Positions 8,349-17,131 are shown, counted from the first letter of the stretch. The stretch is 40,344 nt of DNA from CAYPIE01 sp964410665 (GCA_964410665.1 CAYPIE010000054.1:1-40344), one strand, 5' to 3'. Notes: generated from the sequence alone by a model not told the origin. Program-made: numbers and translations.

Positions 8349-8867
8349 ATGAAGGCCTGGTTTGCGATCGTCATGGTGTTGCTCCCCCTCACCCCACTGG
8401 CAGCGCAAACGTCTCCTTCGCCGAACCTACGCCGAGTTGCCTATGGTGAGCTGGCCGAAATGGTTCGCGAGCGTCGAGGCGAGTACCTGTTGGTCGACTT
8501 CTGGTTTGATGCCTGCCTACCATGCAAACGAGTGTTCATCAAGTTGCAGCAGTTGGAGAAAGCCCACAAAGCTCAGAGGGTGTCGGTCGTTTCGGTCAAT
8601 CTCGACGATCCACACGATCCGGCTGCCCGTCAGCGGGCCCTCGACTTTTTGCGTCAGCAAGCAGCCGAGGGTTTGCATGTCCAACTGCGTGATCCTCCGG
8701 CCACCTGGCAACCCAAGCTGCAGCTTGAGGAAGTTCCCTGTGTCTTTCTGTTTGATCGGACCGGCCGGCTGCTGCATCGCTGGGAGGGGGACACGGTCGA
8801 TCCGGCCGCCATTCGAGCACGCTTGGAACGTGCCCTGGCCGCGGAGGCCACACCATCGACGAGGTAA
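8349..8867 (+). CDS. Exported thioredoxin-fold protein
   Basis: A 172-residue protein with GGAGGA upstream of ATG 8349. Residues 1-20 form a signal peptide ending near LAAQ. The mature part has a thioredoxin fold: YLLVDFWFDACLPCKRVF carries the CxxC active site (CLPC, residues 56-59), then VVSVNLDD, and LEEVPCVFLFDRTGRLLHRW with the cis-proline element (VP). It belongs to the TlpA/thioredoxin-like group and should act as a thiol-disulfide reductase or carrier outside the cytoplasmic membrane. It lies between a phosphatase gene and a flavin-reductase-like gene, seven bases before the latter, so co-transcription is likely. The partner protein cannot be named. Confidence 0.88.
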   Translation: MKAWFAIVMVLLPLTPLAAQTSPSPNLRRVAYGELAEMVRERRGEYLLVDFWFDACLPCKRVFIKLQQLEKAHKAQRVSVVSVNLDDPHDPAARQRALDFLRQQAAEGLHVQLRDPPATWQPKLQLEEVPCVFLFDRTGRLLHRWEGDTVDPAAIRARLERALAAEATPSTR

Positions 8868-8874
8868 CGCATCC

Positions 8875-9363
8875 ATGAGTACGCCAACTGACGAGACCAC
8901 CACCTGGACCGCTCCCTTAGGCCGCATCCCCAGCGGAATGTTTATTGTGACTGCTCGTGAGGGCACGCAAGAAACTGGCATGCTAGCGAGTTGGATTCAG
9001 CAGTGTTCCTTCCGCCCACCCTGCCTAAGTCTGGCGGTCAAACCGGGCCGCGGTCTGGCCGCCTTGCTGAGCGAAGGTTGTGCCTTTACTGTCCATGTCC
9101 TGGCCGAGGGGCAGACCCATCTGGTCAAGCATTTTGGTCAGGGTTTTGCCCCCAACGAACCCGCCTTCGCAGGTGTGCACGTCCACCGTCCCGAGGGGGA
9201 GGCTCCCGAGATCCCCGAGGCGTTGGCAATTTTGCGTTGCCGACTCCGTAGTCGCCTCCCAGCCGGCGATCATGATTTGGTGATTGGTGAAATTGTGTCT
9301 GGCGACCTGCCTCAACCAGGCAAGCCAATGATTCATGTGCGAAACCGAGGAACGCATTACTAA
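8875..9363 (+). CDS. Flavin reductase-like FMN-binding protein
   Basis: A 162-residue protein of the flavin reductase-like (DIM6/NTAB) family. The start is the ATG at 8875, nine bases after GAGGT. The open frame reaches back to 8362, but that part only overlaps the thioredoxin-like gene in another frame. Family features are LGRIPSGMFIVTAREGTQETGML near residues 15-37, then ASWIQQCSFRPPCLSLAVKP, and FTVHVLAE with the split-barrel pattern. Its C-terminal half (LRCRLRSRLPAGDHDLVIGE, GKPMIHVRNRGTHY) fits the family. Members reduce free flavin with NAD(P)H or keep bound FMN. No signal peptide is present, so it is cytoplasmic. It is packed between two other redox genes. Confidence 0.88.
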   Translation: MSTPTDETTTWTAPLGRIPSGMFIVTAREGTQETGMLASWIQQCSFRPPCLSLAVKPGRGLAALLSEGCAFTVHVLAEGQTHLVKHFGQGFAPNEPAFAGVHVHRPEGEAPEIPEALAILRCRLRSRLPAGDHDLVIGEIVSGDLPQPGKPMIHVRNRGTHY

Positions 9364-9377
9364 GACGAGTGCATCTC

Positions 9378-10034
9378 ATGAGCGAACAACCGAATCGTTC
9401 CGCAGAAATCATTTCCCCGGACACCCAGCGGGAACAGCGGCTACCGCCTCGGCAAGTCCTGACCCGCAAGTGGCCGGTCCTTCATGTCGGGCCGATTCCC
9501 CGCTTCGATCCGGCGAACTGGGACTTTTATATCTTTCCAAGCCTGGTTGATGCACCCAAACGCTTCAGCTATGCCGAGTTCATGACTCTACCCAAAACCA
9601 CCGTACTGGCCGATATGCATTGTGTGACCCGCTGGAGTAAGTTGGACAACCTTTGGGAAGGCGTGCCGACCCGCGAGGTTCTGCGACAAGTCCGCGTCCA
9701 GCCGGAGGCCAAGTACGTGATGGTCCATGCCGAGAACGGTTATACCACCCCGCTTGCTCTGGAAGCGTTTTTGGATGAGGATTGTCTGTTCGCCTACCGG
9801 CATAACGGCGAAGATCTCATGCCCGAACATGGCTGGCCACTACGGCTGGTCGTGCCCAAGTACTACGCCTGGAAGAGCGCGAAATGGGTCCGCGGCATCG
9901 AACTCCTGTCGGATTTACAGCCCGGCTACTGGGAACGCTTTGAAAACGGCGGCTACCATTTCCAGGGGGATCCCTGGAAGGAGGAGCGCCAGCGTCCGGA
10001 TGCGGATTATCCTGGGGAAGGAGCCATGTTGTAA
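9378..10034 (+). CDS. Sulfite oxidase-like molybdopterin protein
   Basis: A 218-residue protein from ATG 9378; a GTG three codons earlier (9369) is possible and the ribosome site is weak for both. It matches the small molybdopterin-dependent oxidoreductases of the sulfite oxidase fold (YuiH type): FDPANWDFYIFPSLVDAPKR, then ADMHCVTRWSKLDNLWEGVP. The cysteine of MHCVTRWS (about residue 82) is the expected molybdenum ligand. Further family elements are YTTPLALEAFLDEDCLFAY, GWPLRLVVPKYYAWKSAKWV and GYWERFENGGYH. No Tat or Sec signal is visible, so it should act in the cytoplasm. The substrate is unknown. It ends the compact redox cluster 14 bases after the flavin reductase gene. No molybdopterin synthesis genes lie in the window. 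Confidence 0.88.
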   Translation: MSEQPNRSAEIISPDTQREQRLPPRQVLTRKWPVLHVGPIPRFDPANWDFYIFPSLVDAPKRFSYAEFMTLPKTTVLADMHCVTRWSKLDNLWEGVPTREVLRQVRVQPEAKYVMVHAENGYTTPLALEAFLDEDCLFAYRHNGEDLMPEHGWPLRLVVPKYYAWKSAKWVRGIELLSDLQPGYWERFENGGYHFQGDPWKEERQRPDADYPGEGAML

Positions 10035-10225
10035 GCTGCTGCACGCTCATCCCAGAATGGGGGATCAATCTTGACGCGTTGCCGCATGCATGCTCCAATT
10101 TGTACGTACCTATACGAGGATCGCCCATCCTCCTGCTGTCATAGCTACACCTTTTGATGGGCATTCGCTCGGGTTGTTCCTTTCGCAGAAACAGGGTGTT
10201 GTTCGACCAACCCAGAGGAGACGAC

Positions 10226-11104
10226 ATGTTTGACCGTATGGCCCGTGGCTGGGAATTGCTCAAGCAAAGCTGGCAAGTGTTGAAGTTGGACAAAGAACTG
10301 TTGTGGTTTCCGGTCTTTAGTGGGATTGCCTGCCTCCTTGTGCTTGCCTCGTTTCTGCTGCCGATCATCGCCCTGGTCTCAGCGAATCCCGACCAAGCGG
10401 CAGCACTGGCAGAACAAGCCGAAGCAGGGGACCAGCCCTGGCAACAATATGTCGCTTATGGGCTGATGTTTCTGTTTTATTTTGCCAGCTACTTCGTGAT
10501 CGTGTTTTTTAATGTGGCGTTGGTCTCCTGTGCCATTATTCGCTTCAAAGGGGGCGATCCGACCCTGGGGGATGGTTTACGTGCTGCCAGCGCGCGTCTG
10601 CCTCAGATCGCAGCCTGGGCCCTGGTGGCTGCCTCGGTCGGCATGATCTTGCGCCTTCTGGAAGAACGCTTTGAAGCCCTTGGTCGGTTTGTGGTCGGTC
10701 TCATCGGTATGGCTTGGTCGGTGGTCACCTACTTTGTGGTGCCGATTCTCGCCGTGGAGCAAGTGGGCCCGGTGACCGCGGTCAAGCGGTCGACCGCCCT
10801 GTTACGGCGAACCTGGGGAGAGGCACTCACCGGGAACTTTTCGTTGGGGCTGATCAATCTGCTGCTCATTCTGCCCGGGATTGCCTTGATAATCGGCGGG
10901 ATCATGCTCGGCGCGAACCTGCAAAACCAAGTGGTCCAGTTTGTCGGAATTGGACTGGGCGTGATCTATTTGCTTGGGTTGAGTATTCTGCTTAGCACGC
11001 TGCAACAAATCTTTCTGGCGGGTGTCTACCTTTATGCGTCAGAGGGTCGTGTGCCCAACGGTTTTTCCGAAGAGGCCGTCCTCAACGCGTTTCGCCATCG
11101 TTAA
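10226..11104 (+). CDS. DUF6159-like polytopic membrane protein
   Basis: A 292-residue protein from ATG 10226 with AGAGGAG at 10213-10219; an open frame further upstream has no support. The N terminus MFDRMARGWELLKQSWQVLK precedes about six hydrophobic segments at roughly residues 30-50, 75-105, 130-150, 160-185, 205-230 and 240-265. The sequence FNVALVSCAIIRFKGGDPT and the later VGPVTAVKRSTALLRRTWGE fit the DUF6159 membrane family as I remember it. No function is known. The 191-bp gap before it shows no clear promoter. It is probably an independent unit between the redox cluster and the kinase. Confidence 0.75.
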   Translation: MFDRMARGWELLKQSWQVLKLDKELLWFPVFSGIACLLVLASFLLPIIALVSANPDQAAALAEQAEAGDQPWQQYVAYGLMFLFYFASYFVIVFFNVALVSCAIIRFKGGDPTLGDGLRAASARLPQIAAWALVAASVGMILRLLEERFEALGRFVVGLIGMAWSVVTYFVVPILAVEQVGPVTAVKRSTALLRRTWGEALTGNFSLGLINLLLILPGIALIIGGIMLGANLQNQVVQFVGIGLGVIYLLGLSILLSTLQQIFLAGVYLYASEGRVPNGFSEEAVLNAFRHR

Positions 11105-11166
11105 AGGCCCGAGGTTCAGGAGCGACGCAGGGCAACAACTCTCGAACGGGGGAACGGGGTGCTCAA

Positions 11167-11196
11167 TTGACACTTGGTTTGCAGAAAGGCTATAGT
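11167..11196 (+). promoter_or_regulatory. Sigma70-type promoter of the kinase gene
   Basis: TTGACA (11167-11172) and TATAGT (11191-11196) are 18 bases apart, a near-consensus housekeeping promoter. Transcription should start near 11203, leaving a leader of about 190 bases before the kinase start. It is the best promoter seen in the window. Confidence 0.7.
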
Positions 11197-11202
11197 TGCT
11201 AA

Positions 11203-11226
11203 GTGAGGAATGTTCTCGTTCCTCAC
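11203..11226 (+). promoter_or_regulatory. Stem-loop at the kinase mRNA 5' end
   Basis: GTGAGGAA and TTCCTCAC form a perfect 8-bp stem with an 8-base loop, placed almost exactly at the predicted transcription start. As RNA it would cap the 5' end, a known way of protecting mRNA from decay. As DNA it could be an operator with dyad symmetry just downstream of the -10 box. Which applies cannot be told from sequence. Confidence 0.5.
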
Positions 11227-11393
11227 ATGCTCGACCAGCTCAAGTTGGTTGAACGGTTTTTTCCAAGGATGGTGCGCTTCTCGATGTTCAGCCGGACGGA
11301 CCCGTCGCGTTGTCCCTGGGATTGGCCGAAGGATCGACCCTCCTTCGCCGCATGCCAGGCGGCTTCCTCTTCTCGAAGCAGTCGGTGGAATGC

Positions 11394-14300
11394 ATGACAA
11401 CACCCGCGACACCCGGTAACTCGGGGCGATCTTCCGCGCGGCAACGACGGCGTGCGGAAGATGCGGATCCGGCTGTGCCTGCTCCTGGACCACCTCCATC
11501 GAAGCATGGCCAGGCCAACCAGGCCGGCGCCGAGCCAAGGCCACGGGAACGCGATCCCGACTCAACCGCGGATCATTGTCAAGATCCCCAGCTCATCTCT
11601 GCAGAGGCACTAGAGCTGGCCGGTGCCGACACCGACGATTCGCCGACCATTATTTCCAGTCACCCCCCGCGAAGCACTGGCCCGGATTCCCATCTGGGCA
11701 AGAACTTACGGGGTCGCCGGCTCGGCCATTTTGAGCTGATCGAACCGATCGGCATCGGCGGCATGGCCGCGGTGATCCGGGCGACCGATCTCGATTTGGG
11801 CCGTATTGTTGCCCTGAAAATTCTTCCGCCGGAGATGGCCATCGATCCGGAGCATGTCACCCGCTTTAAGCAGGAAGCTCGGGCGGCGGCTCGGCTGGAT
11901 CACGAGAATATCGCGCGGGTCTATTACTGTGGCGAAGACCAAGGCCTCCACTTTATCGCCTTTGAATTTGTTGAGGGGGAAAACCTCCGGACCATGCTCG
12001 AACGCCGCGGCCGTCTGCCGGTCGAAGAATGCATTCACTACATGCTTCAGGTAGCGATCGGCCTGGCCCACGCTGGCTCGCGGGGCGTGGTCCATCGTGA
12101 CATTAAACCATCCAACATCATTGTCACCCCCCAAGGTCGTGCCAAAATTGTCGACATGGGGCTGGCCCGCAATCTGGGACCGCAAACGGTCAATGGAGCG
12201 GTGACCCAGTCAGGCATTACTTTGGGGACTTTCGACTATATCTCGCCTGAGCAAGCGATCGAGCCACGGCAGGCCGACATTCGCAGTGATATGTACTCCT
12301 TGGGTTGCACTTTTTACCACGTCCTCACTGGACAACCACCAGTGCCTGAAGGGACCGCGGCCAAGAAGCTGCATCATCATCAACACGTTCAGCCGCTCGA
12401 TCCTCGGCAGCTCAACCCACTTATCCCTGATGATCTCACCGCAGTGTTGGCGCGGATGATGGCCAAAGATCGGCGTCAGCGTTATCAAAACCCGGAACAT
12501 CTGATTCAACACCTTGCCCAACTGGCTCGAAAATATCAGCTGCCCGCCGACTCGTTACCGAGTGAGCTCGTTGAGGGTACGGCCTACCTGGGCGATTCGC
12601 CATTACCTAACCCGCCTCGATTGACCAGCCTGGTGTTGACCGTCGTCCTGTTCTTTGGCGTGCTGTCGATCTTTCTGGGTTGGTGGAATTTCCAAGACGA
12701 CCAGTTCGCACCGACTGCAGAGCCACTCTGGCCGGAGCCACCGCTCGCCAAGACGCTGCCGCAAGTCCCTCGCCAGGATCCGATCGTTGCCCAGGCCAAA
12801 GACGATGCGTCGACCCCTGAACTGACCGAAGTTCCCATCCAACAGGCTGCCACGACTCAAGAGTTGCTCGAGTTGCTCAAGCAGCCACAGGCCGAGATTG
12901 TCCTCACCGGACCCAGTTACGACCTGACACTCCCAACCACTTCGGGAGCTCCTCCCGCGGCCTTATTCACCGGCCACAAGCTGACCCTCAGTGCCCTCAA
13001 TCCCAAACAACCCCCAACCATCAAACTTGGTTACGCTCCCCTGGATGATGGGGAAACGCCCCGTTCTGGCACCTTGACTCTGCGACCGAAAGCCGTTCAG
13101 GATGACCGCCCTACTCAGATCACTCTGCGGCATCTGCAGTTCATGTTGGAAGCTCCGACCGGCATCGTTGACCCCTTCCAACGTGAGCTGGCTGCACTGA
13201 GTCTACTTGATGCCGACCAGGTGACCCTCAAGGGCTGTCGGTTCACGACCTTGGGTACTCCTTTGATGGGCAGCCCAGCCTTGTCCATCCGCCGTCGTGC
13301 TCCCAGTGGGCTGCGGGGCGATCCGACCTTGACCTTGACCGAATGTTACTTTGCTCCAGGAAGCGTTGCGGTCCAACTCAGCGGTGGTATGACCGTGCGA
13401 AGCCATGATTGCGCCTTTGCCCCTCATCAAACGGTTTGGCGTATTCGCGGCGAGCCCGGTAGTATCGAGCCAATGCTCAACGGACCTCGTCTTGAGCTCC
13501 ATCATGTGGCGGTCTTATTCCAGGCCGATCATTCTGCTGCGGTGATCGATATTGCTTCCGACGTTCCCTGCTGGATGGAGGCGAGTGCCTGCTTGTTCTC
13601 TGCCTTGGAGCCACCAGAAGCGTTCCCGGGGACACGCCCTCGAAGCAGGCCCCCGAATCCTGTGATCATTCGACAGCATGGCAATCGATCCAGCGAAACT
13701 ATTTTCCGAAATCGGGATGACCAGAACGCGAATGGCTACCATCAGATCCTGGCTTATCGTGATGAGCTCCGGAGTATCTCGATTGCCGAGTGCCTCGAGC
13801 AAACGCACCCGGTCTTTCGTGACCAAACCGCCCAACGGCTAACTCGCTCGCCTTGGAGTGATTCCGAACCCCTGGTGACCCTTCATGACGATGCCGCGGA
13901 GGCATTCAAAAGCGATGATACGGCCCCGGAACTGCGCGTGCGTGATCCACAAGAGGTCATGGGGGTGACACGTTTTTTGGGGGTCAGCCAATATCTCTAT
14001 CCGCTGCAACCCCCAGAGCCCGCACACATCCGGGCTGAACATAAAAAAATCTGGGATCCCGCTTTCCCAGCCGACCAAACCGCTCCACCTGGACTCTACA
14101 CGCGGCTCGATCAGGCCATCCCGAACCTAAAGCCAGGCGATGAGTTGCTCATCAAGGCGAACGGACCCATTCGCGTCTCCCCGACCGATCTGACCGCGCC
14201 TAAGAACCTCGAGCTCACCATCAGACCATTCGAAGGTTACCGTCCAGTGTTAGTCCCTGATGAGTCCCTGAAAACCGACGATGCGATGTTTAAGATGCAA

Positions 14301-15257
14301 GCCGGCCAGTTGACCTTTGCCGGCGTGCAATTCCAGTTGCCGACGCGCCCCAACCGCGGCGAAGAGTCACGTTCGCTGGTCACCATGCTGGGCGGAACTT
14401 GTAACTTTCGCGACTGCGTGATTACGCTCGAGGAACGGGGCGAAGTCCGCTTGAGCGTTGCCCACATCACCGACCCCGCCCGGGAAAAAATGGTGCCTCA
14501 GTTTGCAGAGCTCCTGCCCACCCCCCGACTGAAGTTAGAAAATAGTTGGGTGCGTGGGAAAGGCGATTTACTCACCGTTAACCCGAGTAGGCCATTCGAA
14601 CTCGACATCGACAATGCCCTTGTCGTGCTTGATGGAACCTTGATTGAAATCGCGCCGGGGGTTAAAGAGATCGCCGGGTCCAGTTCAATCTACCTCGACC
14701 GGTTGACCACCTATCTGAGCGAACATTTCCTGCATCTGCAAGCCAGCACCCCTTCGATTGAGATGCCGGACCGACTTGGCCTCGTGCCCACCCGGGTGGA
14801 ACCGAAGAACTGTGTGTTTGTTCCTGGTGGTCCCTATCCCCTTTCCCTGGTGCGATTGGAGGGCTTACCCTCGGAAACCAGTCTACGTGAGCAGCGAATC
14901 TTGAGCTGGGCAGGAGCGCAAAATAATCTTTATGGCTTTGATCCGATGCAACCGCTTGTAGAAATCCAGGCTCGCGAAAGTGGCATCCCCTTGAAGCCGT
15001 ATGATCAAGCAAGCTGGCTGGCCTTTACTCTCGAGGCAGGCCGCCCGTTTGCCGAGCCCCGCTTTGCCGTCCGACCGGTGCCCGGCCAGCCTTTAACCAA
15101 TATCCGCGCCGAGGAGTTTCGTATCGCCAGCCTCAATCCCATGAGTCGTTCCTCCCTCGACCAAACCAACCTCGACCCGGACAATCTCGGGGCCGACATC
15201 ACCAGTCTCCCCAGGCTGTTTGCCGACCTGGAAGAGGAACCAAGCCCTGGCAACTGA
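11394..15257 (+). CDS. Ser/Thr protein kinase with beta-helix-like ectodomain
   Basis: About 1287 residues from ATG 11394 (GGTGGA upstream); in-frame starts at 11310 and 11352 cannot be excluded. After a proline- and charge-rich 110-residue tail comes a Hanks-type kinase domain (about 111-380). It has IGIGGMAAVIRA (glycine loop), VALKIL (lysine near 142), VVHRDIKPSN (catalytic Asp near 236), VDMGLAR (DFG variant with Met for Phe), SPEQ in place of APE, and SDMYSLGC. One membrane helix follows (about 411-430, LVLTVVLFFGVLSIFLGWW). The remaining 850 residues would lie outside the cytoplasm. They alternate short strands and turns, for example FAGVQFQLPTRP, NFRDCVITLEER and LTLTECYFAPGS, which suggests a right-handed parallel beta-helix. 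All catalytic residues are present, so the kinase is probably active. The ligand is unknown. Confidence 0.85.
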   Translation: MTTPATPGNSGRSSARQRRRAEDADPAVPAPGPPPSKHGQANQAGAEPRPRERDPDSTADHCQDPQLISAEALELAGADTDDSPTIISSHPPRSTGPDSHLGKNLRGRRLGHFELIEPIGIGGMAAVIRATDLDLGRIVALKILPPEMAIDPEHVTRFKQEARAAARLDHENIARVYYCGEDQGLHFIAFEFVEGENLRTMLERRGRLPVEECIHYMLQVAIGLAHAGSRGVVHRDIKPSNIIVTPQGRAKIVDMGLARNLGPQTVNGAVTQSGITLGTFDYISPEQAIEPRQADIRSDMYSLGCTFYHVLTGQPPVPEGTAAKKLHHHQHVQPLDPRQLNPLIPDDLTAVLARMMAKDRRQRYQNPEHLIQHLAQLARKYQLPADSLPSELVEGTAYLGDSPLPNPPRLTSLVLTVVLFFGVLSIFLGWWNFQDDQFAPTAEPLWPEPPLAKTLPQVPRQDPIVAQAKDDASTPELTEVPIQQAATTQELLELLKQPQAEIVLTGPSYDLTLPTTSGAPPAALFTGHKLTLSALNPKQPPTIKLGYAPLDDGETPRSGTLTLRPKAVQDDRPTQITLRHLQFMLEAPTGIVDPFQRELAALSLLDADQVTLKGCRFTTLGTPLMGSPALSIRRRAPSGLRGDPTLTLTECYFAPGSVAVQLSGGMTVRSHDCAFAPHQTVWRIRGEPGSIEPMLNGPRLELHHVAVLFQADHSAAVIDIASDVPCWMEASACLFSALEPPEAFPGTRPRSRPPNPVIIRQHGNRSSETIFRNRDDQNANGYHQILAYRDELRSISIAECLEQTHPVFRDQTAQRLTRSPWSDSEPLVTLHDDAAEAFKSDDTAPELRVRDPQEVMGVTRFLGVSQYLYPLQPPEPAHIRAEHKKIWDPAFPADQTAPPGLYTRLDQAIPNLKPGDELLIKANGPIRVSPTDLTAPKNLELTIRPFEGYRPVLVPDESLKTDDAMFKMQAGQLTFAGVQFQLPTRPNRGEESRSLVTMLGGTCNFRDCVITLEERGEVRLSVAHITDPAREKMVPQFAELLPTPRLKLENSWVRGKGDLLTVNPSRPFELDIDNALVVLDGTLIEIAPGVKEIAGSSSIYLDRLTTYLSEHFLHLQASTPSIEMPDRLGLVPTRVEPKNCVFVPGGPYPLSLVRLEGLPSETSLREQRILSWAGAQNNLYGFDPMQPLVEIQARESGIPLKPYDQASWLAFTLEAGRPFAEPRFAVRPVPGQPLTNIRAEEFRIASLNPMSRSSLDQTNLDPDNLGADITSLPRLFADLEEEPSPGN

Positions 15258-15270
15258 CCTCGAAACCACG

Positions 15271-15290
15271 GGCGGACGTTCCATTCCGCC
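15271..15290 (+). terminator. Weak hairpin after the kinase gene
   Basis: GGCGGA and TCCGCC pair around an 8-base loop 14 bases past the kinase stop, followed by TTGCTACTCT. The stem is only 6 bp and the T run is poor, so this is a weak terminator candidate. Confidence 0.35.
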
Positions 15291-15424
15291 TTGCTACTCT
15301 CCAGGATAAACCCCATCTCGTATAACTTGCTGTGAGGTATACTTGGCCCCCCCCACAAGGATCATGGCAGGAAAACTTGCACCTTCTGCTTTGACCGACC
15401 GGAACTGCGAAACGGCTCTTTACC

Positions 15425-16237
15425 ATGCGTTATGCCATCTGCAATGAAACCTTTGGCAACTGGGAACACACGCGGATCTGCGCTCAGGTGGCCGAGCTGG
15501 GCTATCAAGGGTTAGAGATCGCGCCATTTACCCTCGCACCACGAATCACCGATGTAACGGCCGAACAGCGCCGCCAGCTCCGCCAACAGACCAGTGAGCA
15601 TGGGTTGACCATTCTCGGGCTGCACTGGCTGCTGGCCAAAACCGAAGGCTTGCAGCTAACCAGCGCTGAGCCCGAGGTCCGCGCACGGACCGGCCAGTAC
15701 TTTTGCGATCTGGCCCAGGCTTGCCAGGAACTCGGCGGAAACATCCTGGTCCTAGGCTCTCCCCAACAACGACGGATTCCTGAGGGAGCTAGCCGAGAGC
15801 AAGCAGAAGATTATGCCCTGGATACCCTGTCGTACTGCCTGAAGACCCTGGAGCAAACAGGGGTTCTGCTTTGCCTGGAACCGCTTTCGCCAAAAGAGGC
15901 AGACTTCCTGCAAACCGCCGCGGAAACGGTCAACTTGATCGAACGCCTGGGCCATCCGCAGGTGAAGCTGCATCTGGATGTCAAGGCGATGGCTTCGGAG
16001 GCGATCCCGATCCCTGAATTGATCGAACAACATCAAAGCCATCTGGCCCACTTTCATGCCAACGACCCGAACTTGCGTGGTCCGGGCTTTGGCGCGGTCG
16101 ACTTTCGGCCGATCTTCGCTGCGCTCAAGCGTATCCAATATGACGGCTGGATCTCGGTGGAGGTGTTCGACTACACCCCCGACCCCGAAACAATTGCCCG
16201 CGACAGCATTCGTTATATGCAGACATGTGCCGACTAA
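15425..16237 (+). CDS. Sugar phosphate isomerase/epimerase, TIM barrel
   Basis: A 270-residue protein of the xylose isomerase-like TIM barrel (AP endonuclease 2) superfamily, starting at ATG 15425 with no strong ribosome site. The first strand reads RYAICNETFGNWEHTRICAQ, and GYQGLEIAPFTL follows. Expected metal ligands are visible: Glu in LCLEPLSP (about 152), Asp in KLHLDVKAM (about 183), His in HFHANDPN (about 210) and Glu in ISVEVFDY (about 245). GPGFGAVDFRPIFAALKRI is the usual substrate-loop region. Such enzymes isomerise or epimerise sugars or sugar derivatives in the cytoplasm. The exact substrate is open. It follows the kinase by 168 bases and converges on the small membrane protein genes. 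Confidence 0.88.
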   Translation: MRYAICNETFGNWEHTRICAQVAELGYQGLEIAPFTLAPRITDVTAEQRRQLRQQTSEHGLTILGLHWLLAKTEGLQLTSAEPEVRARTGQYFCDLAQACQELGGNILVLGSPQQRRIPEGASREQAEDYALDTLSYCLKTLEQTGVLLCLEPLSPKEADFLQTAAETVNLIERLGHPQVKLHLDVKAMASEAIPIPELIEQHQSHLAHFHANDPNLRGPGFGAVDFRPIFAALKRIQYDGWISVEVFDYTPDPETIARDSIRYMQTCAD

Positions 16238-16265
16238 ACCAAACAGCTATGCTCACCGAAGCGAT

Positions 16266-16678
16266 TCAATCGGGCATCTTCACTCCTAACGCAGCGATGC
16301 CCAATATGAGGAACAGATAGGCGAAGGTGGCCAAAAACAAACCGTCGAAAACCCAGTAGCGTCGCCTCAATCCACGGTCATAATAAAATACTTGAAAGCC
16401 AAGACGGATCCCCAAAACAAACTGAGCCAAGCGCAGAGGCCCCGGCCCAGAAGACTCCCTCCGACCAACTGATTTGCTTGGATCAGACACAACAAGGCTA
16501 TGCCAAGGACGGTCCACACGATAAAGATGTTCTGGACGATAAATACCTCGGCAATGTGTGCGGGCATCGCCCGCACGGCGTCACGATAGCCAAACAGCCA
16601 GATCGCCGGGAGATTGGCAAACGCGATCAATGCCTGCAGCACGCCCGCAGCCCAAATCCACGGTACTAGATCGTGCAT
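16266..16678 (-). pseudogene. Small four-helix membrane protein, frameshifted
   Basis: The frame from ATG 16678 (AAAGGAG five bases upstream) encodes MHDLVPWIWAAGVLQ and runs to the G run at 16410-16413, then drifts to a stop near 16367. The next frame continues the same protein as IRLGFQVFYYDRGLRRRYWV and on to LILGIAALGVKMPD. Adding one G to the GGGG run (minus strand) restores a 137-residue protein with the motif FWGIRLGFQ, matched by FWGIRLGLQ in the 142-residue neighbour. Four membrane helices are expected. Both frames look well preserved, so this is a recent mutation, a homopolymer sequencing error, or a slippery switch. It is the last gene of the MBOAT operon, 24 bases after its relative. 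Function unknown. Confidence 0.75.
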
Positions 16679-16702
16679 GTGCACTCCTTTGTGCCTCTGA
16701 GC

Positions 16703-17131
16703 TTACGGGACTTCGTGGATCGGCCCGAGTGCAGTCCATCCGTAAATCAGCGTGAACAGCAAAAACAGAACGGTCAGCCCATGGTAGCCAAGCTTGAGCC
16801 ACCAGGTGGTCAGATGCGATTGAACGTCAAAGATGGCCTGGAGCCCCAAGCGTATGCCCCAGAACGCTGCCACATAACCACAAAAGGCCCGTGCCAAACC
16901 GGAACCGCTGGTCAGCTCATCGGCATGGCTCAAACTGATGAAAGCAAATGCCACAATCGAGAGCACCACATAACCGCCATAAACCCAGTACATCTGACGA
17001 TGTAGTTGCGATAAACATGCCAGCTCTGTGCGCCAGTTCAGTCGAAAGGGAACTAAGGCCGAAGCGATCAGGATGCTGCACTGGCCGACCCCCGCCAGGA
17101 AGACCAGCTGGGTTAACATTTCCCGGGTCAT
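16703..17131 (-). CDS. Small four-helix membrane protein, FWGIRLG motif
   Basis: A 142-residue protein starting at ATG 17131; the frame stays open to 17875 but that part lies over the acyltransferase gene in another frame. Its ATG overlaps the TGA of the upstream acyltransferase gene (ATGA), a sign of translational coupling. It has four hydrophobic segments: LTQLVFLAGVGQCSILIASA, VYGGYVVLSIVAFAFISL, a segment around AFCGYVAAFWGIRLGLQAIF, and LGYHGLTVLFLLFTLIYGW. Charged and polar residues are few. It resembles the following frameshifted gene along its length, strongest at FWGIRLG. I do not recognise the family. The gene order suggests that it works with the acyltransferase in the membrane. 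Confidence 0.8.
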   Translation of the reverse strand: MTREMLTQLVFLAGVGQCSILIASALVPFRLNWRTELACLSQLHRQMYWVYGGYVVLSIVAFAFISLSHADELTSGSGLARAFCGYVAAFWGIRLGLQAIFDVQSHLTTWWLKLGYHGLTVLFLLFTLIYGWTALGPIHEVP

